Assembly (NCBI GenBank): GCA_023393485.1
Contig: JAEWLD010000196.1
Coordinates: 1 to 5,238, forward strand
Direction: 5' to 3'
Origin: Bacteroidota bacterium
GTDB lineage: Bacteria; Bacteroidota; Bacteroidia; Flavobacteriales; Flavobacteriaceae
Length of the DNA: 5,238 bases
Shown in pieces: positions 1-4,163 of this stretch. A model generated the notes under the pieces. The model was given only the letters and a program-made list of their open reading frames with translations. It did no database searches and was not told the origin of the DNA. A program made the position numbers and the translations under genes. The first letter of the stretch is position 1; each line of letters starts with the position of its first letter.

Positions 1-639
1 ACATCGTTCAATGAAGTCAAGATGACGCCGTTCAACCTGATCCGCAACGAATACAAAGATGCGTTCAAAGCAAAACACGGCGGGCTGAGCCTCGGCTATA
101 TGTCGTTTTTCACCAAAGCCGTGACGCGCGCATTGCAATTGTACCCGGACGTCAATTCAATGATTGATGGCGATCAAAAAGTCTCATACGATTTTTGCGA
201 TATTTCCGTTGCAGTATCAGGGCCGAAAGGCTTGATGGTTCCGGTTGTGCGCAATGCCGAGAATTTAACCTTCCGTGGCATCGAATCCGAAATCAAGCGT
301 CTGGCGATCCGCGCTCGTGACGGCCAAATCACAGTTGACGATATGACAGGCGGAACGTTTACGATTTCAAACGGCGGGGTTTTCGGTTCGATGCTCTCAA
401 CGCCGATCATCAACCCGCCGCAATCTGGCATTTTGGGCATGCACAATATCATTGAGCGCCCGATCGCCGTCAACGGACAAGTTGAAATTCACCCGATGAT
501 GTACGTTGCATTGTCATATGACCACCGCATTATCGACGGCCGCGAATCAGTCGGATTCCTGGTTGCGGTAAAAGAAGGCCTTGAGAATCCTGCTGAACTG
601 TTGATGGGCAGCAATCCGCTCAAGGCTCTTGAATTGTAG
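1..639 (+). CDS. sucB: Dihydrolipoyllysine-residue succinyltransferase, E2 of 2-oxoglutarate dehydrogenase (5'-truncated)
   Basis: This is the C-terminal part of the E2 core enzyme that moves the succinyl group from lipoyl-lysine to CoA in the TCA cycle (also named odhB). The frame is open from base 1, so the start lies outside the window and 212 residues are visible. They cover most of the 2-oxoacid dehydrogenase acyltransferase catalytic domain. The fragment opens with TSFNEVKM, close to the TTFNEVNM of E. coli SucB. Further matches are the [19 protein letters not shown] stretch (about residues 124-142), then AVNGQVEI, then the catalytic [10 protein letters not shown], with His at fragment residue 175 (codon 523-525) and Asp at 179. 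The [10 protein letters not shown] and [10 protein letters not shown] signatures point to the succinyl-specific E2 rather than the pyruvate or branched-chain enzymes. The lipoyl and E1/E3-binding domains must lie upstream. A strong terminator follows 24 bases after the stop, so this gene probably ends its operon; sucA would be expected upstream but is not visible. Confidence 0.96.
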   Translation, partial: TSFNEVKMTPFNLIRNEYKDAFKAKHGGLSLGYMSFFTKAVTRALQLYPDVNSMIDGDQKVSYDFCDISVAVSGPKGLMVPVVRNAENLTFRGIESEIKRLAIRARDGQITVDDMTGGTFTISNGGVFGSMLSTPIINPPQSGILGMHNIIERPIAVNGQVEIHPMMYVALSYDHRIIDGRESVGFLVAVKEGLENPAELLMGSNPLKALEL

Positions 640-663
640 TTTCTCCAATTTTTTTATAGAAGG

Positions 664-705
664 AAATCCCGCTCAGATTTGGTATTGAGCGGGATTTTAT
701 TTTTT
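664..705 (+). terminator. Intrinsic terminator of sucB
   Basis: A perfect 12-bp stem (aaatcccgctca at 664-675 pairing with tgagcgggattt at 686-697) encloses a 10-nt loop. It is followed by a T-rich tail (tttt-a-tttttt, 695-705). It lies 24 bases past the sucB stop in the right orientation. The opposite strand has only a short T run, so it probably works mainly for plus-strand transcription. Confidence 0.93.
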
Positions 706-716
706 GCCTTGGCCGA

Positions 717-1020
717 TTACTCTTAACGATTTTTATAGTCTGGCGCAGGCCGTTGACGGCTGTGATTGTACGAAATAGATTCCCAGCTGTAATTTCAGAT
801 AAATTCCAAGTCGAAGAAATGCCGCTGGGTTTTTGCGACAACATGCTCTGGCCGGTTATCGAAAATATCTCGACACCTGCAAGCACGGCATTGGCCTCGT
901 CCGAGGCTGCGTATAGTAATGTTCACTGGCGTTAAGCGGAGGAATAAACGATTCACAGACATTACGTTGGGAAGTTCTGTGGCTGTTGGCGGCATTTTGA
1001 GAATTATTGAAAACGTATCT
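717..1020 (-). pseudogene. Decayed T9SS C-terminal sorting domain (type A-like), multiple frameshifts
   Basis: No single frame encodes a full protein, but the minus strand reads as a broken type IX secretion C-terminal sorting domain. From 886 downward one frame gives AGVEIFSITGQ, then TWNLSEITAG, then NGLRQTIKIVK, matching the family pattern VxIFxxxGQ ... aGxYfVxxx ... kKivK. Three lesions are visible. First, at 765-784 the in-frame reading is AGNLFRTIT, but the adjacent frame reads IYFVQ, the expected aGiYfvq, so an added A near 780 and a lost base near 766 compensate each other. Second, after KIVK a duplicated AG (720-721) hides a TAA (717-719) that would give the usual KIVK-stop end. Third, upstream of about 920 the likely continuation (SVNRLFLRLTPVNITI, 795-995 frame) is in another frame. 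No start codon, signal peptide or promoter remains. The passenger domain cannot be identified; DAFAIDTFSI near 1000-1030 may be its edge. Domain identity is inferred from the pattern, without a profile search. Confidence 0.6.
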
Positions 1021-1166
1021 ATCGCAAATGCGTCTGATCGGTATTTTCAGCGCCGGTAAAAATGGCCTGCGGCGAAGTCATTGGCATAAACGCCGACGCC
1101 ACCGCAATCGGGTTTACACCGGCCGCGGCGTCGGTCTGCGAAAACATGCCCGGATTTCCGCAAAGC
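1021..1166. other. Intergenic stretch without a recognisable gene
   Basis: This lies between the T9SS-domain remnant and the terminator of the DUF4476 gene. A minus-strand frame stays open across it (stop at about 1019-1021) with codon endings like those of the neighbouring genes, and reads GNPGMFSQTDAAAGVNPIAV in part. This could be a further piece of the same decayed secreted protein, but it matches nothing I recognise. No promoter, RNA structure or repeat was seen. Confidence 0.35.
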
Positions 1167-1200
1167 AAAAAAAATCCTGCTCGGTAGGAACAGGATTTTT
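1167..1200 (-). terminator. Intrinsic terminator of the DUF4476 gene
   Basis: A 10-bp perfect stem (1170-1179 with 1191-1200, core atcctg/caggat) has an 11-nt loop. On the minus strand it ends in eight T (1167-1174). It begins 18 bases past the stop of the gene at 1219. The plus side ends in five T, so weak bidirectional action is possible, but no plus-strand gene precedes it. Confidence 0.9.
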
Positions 1201-1218
1201 CCATGATTTCTGCTTTAG

Positions 1219-2154
1219 TCAGCGCGATGTGACAAATTCAGTCAATTCGTCAACGCTCGAGCTAAATGAAAATACATTGTTTATTTTAAAGTAATTATTA
1301 GGCTCGGTGCAGTTGCTGTAAGCGGCTTTTGCGAAATCGAGCTTGCTGTCCTCAAAACTAAAAACGCGGCAAATGTCTGCAATTTGGGATGCGGTCATGC
1401 AGTTTGCCGCAGCAATTTGTTTCGCGGTCTTAAGTTTTGTTTCTTCAAAGCTTTGTCCTTTGATGGTCTGCAGCGCGCTGTTGAAATTTGACTGAGTCAT
1501 GCAACGATTGTTGGCGCAACCGCGAACTTCTTCAACATGCCCGTAATTTGAGGACGATGACGACGAAGTTGTGGTGGTTGTGGTTTGCGTATGCGAAACT
1601 TGCATGTCGGGATCGTTGACGGTCATATTGATTCCGATTCCAACGCCGTCGATGCTTACGCCCGCATTCACGCCTACATTATTGCCCGAGGACGTCGTCG
1701 TAGTCGTGGTGTGGGTAACCGTTCCCGAGGAAGCCGGCGGCGGCATTGGCTGGCCGTAATGGACAACTTTTACGTTTGACGGCGGGAGAAATCCGGGATC
1801 GACGTCCGACATTGAGAAAAAATTCATTTTCATTTTCGATGCGTTGTTCTTATCGCGCTTGATTTTATAGGTAACATCTTTATAGATGCCGTCAACGTCC
1901 GCGATAGCCAAATTGTTTTTCGAGATTGGTTGTTTGCTGCCATCTTCAAATATGATTTTGGCGTTGTAATATGGCTGATTCAATTCTTCAACACGCAGAT
2001 TTGCTTGCGGAAAGTCGTTGATTTTTTCACCGTTGAGAACCAGGGTGAATTTGTCTCCATCTTCAGAGAAAATGGTCAGGTGGCCAAATTGCTGGGCAAA
2101 TGAGCTGCCGAGGGCAAATACCAGCAACATTGAGAAAAGTAATTTTTGTTTCAT
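1219..2154 (-). CDS. Secreted DUF4476 domain protein with Thr/Ser runs
   Basis: This is a 311-residue exported protein of unknown function. Residues 1-20 form a signal peptide (MKQK, hydrophobic LLFSMLLVFALGSS, likely cleavage FA|QQ), with no lipobox cysteine, so a periplasmic or secreted product is expected. Residues about 22-110 form a basic, strand-rich N-terminal part. A proline-rich bit (MPPPASSG, 137-144) leads into a low-complexity linker made of two Thr/Ser runs (147-156 and 188-202) around a Gly/Val-rich segment containing GVGIGINM. The C-terminal about 90 residues (from RCMTQSNF, 217, to ELTEFV, 308) match DUF4476 (PF14771). That helical domain is typical of Bacteroidota and shows the repeated units 'M-F--AL--I----FE--KL--AK' and 'C-TA-QI--I---FSFED-KLDFAK-AY--C'. 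Cysteines at 213, 218, 252, 262 and 282 could form disulfides. The ATG at 2154 directly precedes the signal peptide and sits in an A-rich context, so the start is secure. It has its own terminator and a weak promoter. The role is not known; envelope function is inferred only from export. Confidence 0.9.
   Translation of the reverse strand: MKQKLLFSMLLVFALGSSFAQQFGHLTIFSEDGDKFTLVLNGEKINDFPQANLRVEELNQPYYNAKIIFEDGSKQPISKNNLAIADVDGIYKDVTYKIKRDKNNASKMKMNFFSMSDVDPGFLPPSNVKVVHYGQPMPPPASSGTVTHTTTTTTSSGNNVGVNAGVSIDGVGIGINMTVNDPDMQVSHTQTTTTTTSSSSSSNYGHVEEVRGCANNRCMTQSNFNSALQTIKGQSFEETKLKTAKQIAAANCMTASQIADICRVFSFEDSKLDFAKAAYSNCTEPNNYFKINNVFSFSSSVDELTEFVTSR
1549..1593 (-). repeat. Thr/Ser-coding low-complexity run 2
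   Basis: It encodes residues 188-202 of the DUF4476 protein, HTQ, six Thr and six Ser. Thr codons vary (ACC, ACA, ACT), so it is a protein-level homopolymer rather than a pure DNA microsatellite. Confidence 0.8.
1687..1716 (-). repeat. Thr/Ser-coding low-complexity run 1
   Basis: It encodes residues 147-156 of the DUF4476 protein, THTTTTTTSS, using mixed ACC, ACG and ACT codons. It resembles the second run at 1549-1593 in amino acids but differs in codon order. Confidence 0.8.
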
Positions 2155-2176
2155 TTTTAGGGGATTTTAACGGTTG

Positions 2177-2207
2177 CAATATAAATTAACTAATCAGTAC
2201 GCCCAAA
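2177..2207 (-). promoter_or_regulatory. Candidate promoter of the DUF4476 gene
   Basis: On the minus strand TTTG (2204-2207) is followed after exactly 19 bases by TTATATTG (2177-2184), which matches the Bacteroidota -7 element TAnnTTTG at four of its six fixed positions. It lies 22 bases upstream of the start codon. An exact TATGTTTG also occurs further upstream at 2239-2246 but lacks a suitably spaced -33 TTG. Either could be used. Confidence 0.4.
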
Positions 2208-2256
2208 TTTTTTTGAAATCGTACTTTTTTGCGCCCGACAAACATAATGCCATCGC

Positions 2257-2286
2257 AAAAAAAATCCCGCCGGTCAGCGGGATTTT
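2257..2286 (-). terminator. Intrinsic terminator of the lipoprotein gene
   Basis: A perfect 10-bp stem (aaaatcccgc 2261-2270 with gcgggatttt 2277-2286) has a 6-nt loop. It ends on the minus strand in eight T (2257-2264) and starts 21 bases past the stop at 2308. The stem core tcccgc/gcggga is the same as in the sucB terminator. Confidence 0.93.
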
Positions 2287-2307
2287 AGTCATTCCAAACA
2301 AGACTTC

Positions 2308-2736
2308 TTAGTAAGAAATGTCAAATTTGCCATCAGTGATGGTAACTTCGTCACTGCTTTCCCAGTCCATCATCGATCCTGTGAAAGTGCCTTTGATGTG
2401 GTGTCCGTTATTTGTTTCGACAACAACGTTAAGGTCGCCATTGTCATAATAATCGTGACCGTCAGTCATGTAGGCAAATCCCCAAGCTGCGCCTGAGCCA
2501 ACTTCGCCATTCATGCTTTCGAATGCAAAAATTTCAGTTGCGCCGCCAATTGAACCTGTAACGGTCAAATAAACACCGCCTTCGCCATCGGGCTCCTGAT
2601 CAACCTGAATGTTGCTCATTGACTTGCTGGTTCCGTTTACCTTAAAAGTGATCGAGTCTGAACCACCGCCGTTGTCGTCTTTCGAGCAAGAAACTGCGAA
2701 CGCGGCAACAGTCAAAAATAAAAATAACTTTTTCAT
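2308..2736 (-). CDS. Small lipoprotein with putative surface-export signal, beta-rich, function unknown
   Basis: The gene encodes a 142-residue lipoprotein. The N-terminus is MKK, a hydrophobic stretch (residues 4-15) and the lipobox AVSC, with Cys17 as the lipidated residue. SKDDNGGG follows: the K-D-D just after the cysteine fits the lipoprotein export signal that sends Bacteroidota lipoproteins to the outer leaflet of the outer membrane. The mature part is acidic, rich in Gly, Thr and aromatic residues, and looks all-beta. The C-terminal pattern IKGTFTGSMMDWES then VTITDGKFDISY (about residues 112-142) recalls the 'GTF ... ITnGkFd' ending of DUF6252-like Bacteroidota lipoproteins. That family link is from memory and tentative. 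The frame is open upstream to 2940, but the ATG at 2736 is chosen because it starts the signal peptide and follows a good promoter, and the upstream part overlaps the protease gene. It is monocistronic, with its own promoter and terminator. Confidence 0.9.
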   Translation of the reverse strand: MKKLFLFLTVAAFAVSCSKDDNGGGSDSITFKVNGTSKSMSNIQVDQEPDGEGGVYLTVTGSIGGATEIFAFESMNGEVGSGAAWGFAYMTDGHDYYDNGDLNVVVETNNGHHIKGTFTGSMMDWESSDEVTITDGKFDISY

Positions 2737-2767
2737 AAAAAATAATGGGTTTTTAGAATTGTGAGGC

Positions 2768-2798
2768 CAAACATAGGGGTTTAATTTGATTGCACAAA
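2768..2798 (-). promoter_or_regulatory. Bacteroidota-type promoter of the lipoprotein gene
   Basis: On the minus strand TTTG (2795-2798), exactly 19 bases and TATGTTTG (2768-2775) match the -33 TTTG / -7 TAnnTTTG consensus perfectly. Transcription would start near 2762, giving a leader of about 25 nt before the ATG at 2736. The -33 box lies in the end of the U tract of the upstream gene's terminator. Confidence 0.8.
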
Positions 2799-2823
2799 AA
2801 AAACCCGCACAATTCGAGTTTTT
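2796..2823 (-). terminator. Intrinsic terminator of the aspartic protease gene
   Basis: On the minus strand a 9-bp stem with one G-U pair (2815-2823 with 2799-2807, aaaaactcg/cgggttttt) has a 7-nt loop. It ends in eight T (2796-2803). It overlaps the last two bases of the TAA stop (2822-2824), so the gene ends inside the hairpin. Confidence 0.75.
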
Positions 2824-3262
2824 AGTTTTTGAGGTAAAGATAGTGGTTGGCATAATCAACAATCGCCCGGCCTTCAAGTAAGACATCGGCGCCCAAAATT
2901 CCTTGCACGGGCTTGGCTTTGTGTTCAATGAGCGCGGCATTTACGTGAGACATGTCAAAAACCACAAGATTGAAACCTTTGTATTGCCAACGCCCTATTT
3001 TTAGTATGTTGTCCTGAGCGATCTGGGTAAACATTCCAGTTGCGCCGGCTCCGGCAGCGCGGGTTTTGGAATGTGCGGCGGTAAGCTTGAATTGCGATAC
3101 GTCTTCAAAATCGACGCAACTGTTTGACGCGCCGGTGTCGAGAATGAATTTTCCTTTGACGCCGTTTATTGACGCATTGACCAGCAAGTGGTTGGTTTTT
3201 GAAATCGTGAATTTTATTTTCTTGTAATTCCCGGCTTTGAGAATTTCGGGGAGATTTTTCAT
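2822..3262 (-). CDS. Retropepsin-like aspartic protease family protein
   Basis: The gene encodes 146 residues carrying one retropepsin-like lobe. The active-site motif FILDTGASNS spans residues 39-48, with catalytic Asp42 in D-T-G-A. A glycine-rich, flap-like region (AAGAGATG, 69-76) follows. The second family signature is GILGADVLLEGRAIVDY (121-137), the usual 'G-lLG-D-L-----vID' end of these domains. With only one D-T-G per chain, an active enzyme would have to be a homodimer, as in retroviral proteases; this is family knowledge. No signal peptide or membrane segment is seen, so it is probably cytoplasmic and its substrate is unknown. The ATG at 3262 is preferred over an in-frame TTG at 3298, which would add only MSYFYDSTTNRS and push into the divergent spacer. 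No clear -33/-7 promoter was found upstream. It is divergent from the TatD-family gene, and its stop overlaps a terminator. Confidence 0.87.
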   Translation of the reverse strand: MKNLPEILKAGNYKKIKFTISKTNHLLVNASINGVKGKFILDTGASNSCVDFEDVSQFKLTAAHSKTRAAGAGATGMFTQIAQDNILKIGRWQYKGFNLVVFDMSHVNAALIEHKAKPVQGILGADVLLEGRAIVDYANHYLYLKN

Positions 3263-3316
3263 AGATCGGTTCGTCGTAGAATCGTAAAAGTAGCTCAAAT
3301 ACTCCGAAGTTTGCTT

Positions 3317-3324
3317 TACCTTTG
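3317..3324 (+). promoter_or_regulatory. Candidate -7 element of the TatD-family gene
   Basis: TACCTTTG fits the Bacteroidota -7 consensus TAnnTTTG exactly, and it is followed by C. It lies 9 bases before the ATG at 3334, so transcription would start only a few bases ahead of the start codon. No TTTG or TTG is found 17-23 bases upstream, so support is partial. Confidence 0.5.
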
Positions 3325-3333
3325 CATTTGTTT

Positions 3334-4104
3334 ATGACCATTACCGATACCCATACCCATTTATACAGCAAACAATTCACTGAAGACCGCGCCGAAATGG
3401 TACAACGCGCGCTCGATGCCGGTGTTACAAGGTTTTTCATTCCCGCAATCGATTCAACTTATGCCGATGCGATGTACGATCTCGAAAAGCGGTATCCCGA
3501 CAATACCTTCCTGATGATGGGCTTGCATCCAACGCATGTCAAGGCAGACACCATCGATGCTGAATTGGCGTTCGTTGAAGCCGAATTGGCACGGCGCAAA
3601 TTTTACGCTGTCGGTGAAATCGGGATTGACCTGTTTTGGGACAAAACCACGCTCGGCATCCAACAGCAGGCATTCAAACGGCAAATCCAAATGGCCAAGC
3701 ATCATGGTTTGCCCATCAACATTCACGGCCGCGATGCCTTCGACGAGATTTTTGAAGTGCTCGAAAGCGAGCGCGGTGACGACCTTTTTGGAATTTTCCA
3801 CTGCTTTACCGGAACAAAATCTCATGCCGAAAAGGCGATTTCGCTCGGGATGAAGCTCGGCATCGGCGGTGTTGTCACTTTCAAGAATGGCGGGCTCGAC
3901 CGATATTTGGCTGAAATCGACTTGAAAAACATTGTTCTTGAGACCGATTCGCCTTATCTCGCGCCTGTTCCGTATCGTGGCAAACGCAATGAAAGCGCTT
4001 ATCTGACGCATGTAATTGCGAAATTGTCGGAAATCTATGGTTTGCCCGACGCTGAAATCGCCCGCATCACAACCGAAAATTCAAAAGATGTATTCGGGAT
4101 TTAA
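3334..4104 (+). CDS. TatD-family metal-dependent hydrolase (putative DNase)
   Basis: The gene encodes a 256-residue TIM-barrel hydrolase of the TatD/YcfH/YjjV family, whose members bind two divalent metal ions and several of which have DNase activity in DNA quality control. Its length is normal for the family. Metal-ligand motifs are all present: DTHTH near the N-terminus (Asp5, His7, His9), GLHP (63-66), GEIGIDLFWD (Glu95), INIHGRDA (His131), FHCFTG (His156) and ETDSPYLAP (Asp205). PYRGKRNES (213-221) is also typical. The product is expected to be cytoplasmic; no signal peptide is seen. The ATG at 3334 is chosen over an in-frame TTG at 3322 because DTHTH normally begins within a few residues of the start and the TTG falls inside the -7 element. 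It is divergent from the protease gene and followed 59 bp later by the acyltransferase gene, with no terminator between. The exact member (TatD, YcfH or YjjV type) and substrate cannot be told from the sequence. Confidence 0.95.
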   Translation: MTITDTHTHLYSKQFTEDRAEMVQRALDAGVTRFFIPAIDSTYADAMYDLEKRYPDNTFLMMGLHPTHVKADTIDAELAFVEAELARRKFYAVGEIGIDLFWDKTTLGIQQQAFKRQIQMAKHHGLPINIHGRDAFDEIFEVLESERGDDLFGIFHCFTGTKSHAEKAISLGMKLGIGGVVTFKNGGLDRYLAEIDLKNIVLETDSPYLAPVPYRGKRNESAYLTHVIAKLSEIYGLPDAEIARITTENSKDVFGI

Positions 4105-4117
4105 CAGCAAATTGCGG

Positions 4118-4145
4118 TTTGTTTTTGGAAAAATTTGTTAATTTG
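4118..4145 (+). promoter_or_regulatory. Weak candidate promoter of the acyltransferase gene
   Basis: TTTG (4118-4121), 16 bases and TTAATTTG (4138-4145) resemble -33/-7 elements, with one mismatch in the -7 box and a short spacer. It lies 18 bases before the ATG at 4164. The region is T-rich, so chance matches are likely; read-through from the upstream gene is the alternative. Confidence 0.25.
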
Positions 4146-4163
4146 TTGCCTCAACTCAAGCCA

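Noticed and set aside
620..886. Minus-strand frame taken as an intact 88-residue gene
   Set aside because: It begins at a GTG inside the sorting domain and its tail translates the sucB terminator and gene end. It is better read as part of a decayed gene.
753..935. 60-residue plus-strand open frame
   Set aside because: It is the reverse of the T9SS-domain remnant, with no promoter and no recognisable domain.
1007..1294. 95-residue plus-strand open frame
   Set aside because: It is Arg/Lys/His-rich, runs through a terminator hairpin and overlaps the end of the DUF4476 gene on the other strand, so it is not a credible gene.
1571..1779. Plus-strand open frames over the Thr/Ser linker (Val- or Arg-rich)
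   Set aside because: They are produced by the repetitive linker codons of the DUF4476 gene on the opposite strand.
2239..2246. Exact TATGTTTG upstream of the DUF4476 gene as its main promoter
   Set aside because: No TTG lies 17-23 bases upstream; that space is the neighbouring terminator stem. It would also give a leader of about 80 nt. It is kept only as an alternative in the promoter entry.
664..2286. Similar hairpins (tcccgc/gcggga core at 664-697 and 2261-2286) as a dispersed repeat or mobile element
   Set aside because: Each sits just past a stop codon with a T tail. Shared GC cores are usual for terminators in this phylum, and no flanking repeat is conserved.
2737..2940. Upstream extension of the lipoprotein reading frame to 2940 (210 residues)
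   Set aside because: It would bury the signal peptide and lipobox in the interior, overlap the protease gene and place the promoter inside the coding region. The ATG at 2736 explains everything.
3454..4011. 185-residue minus-strand open frame inside the TatD-family gene
   Set aside because: It lies wholly antisense to a gene with all family motifs and shows no domain, so it is a codon-bias shadow.
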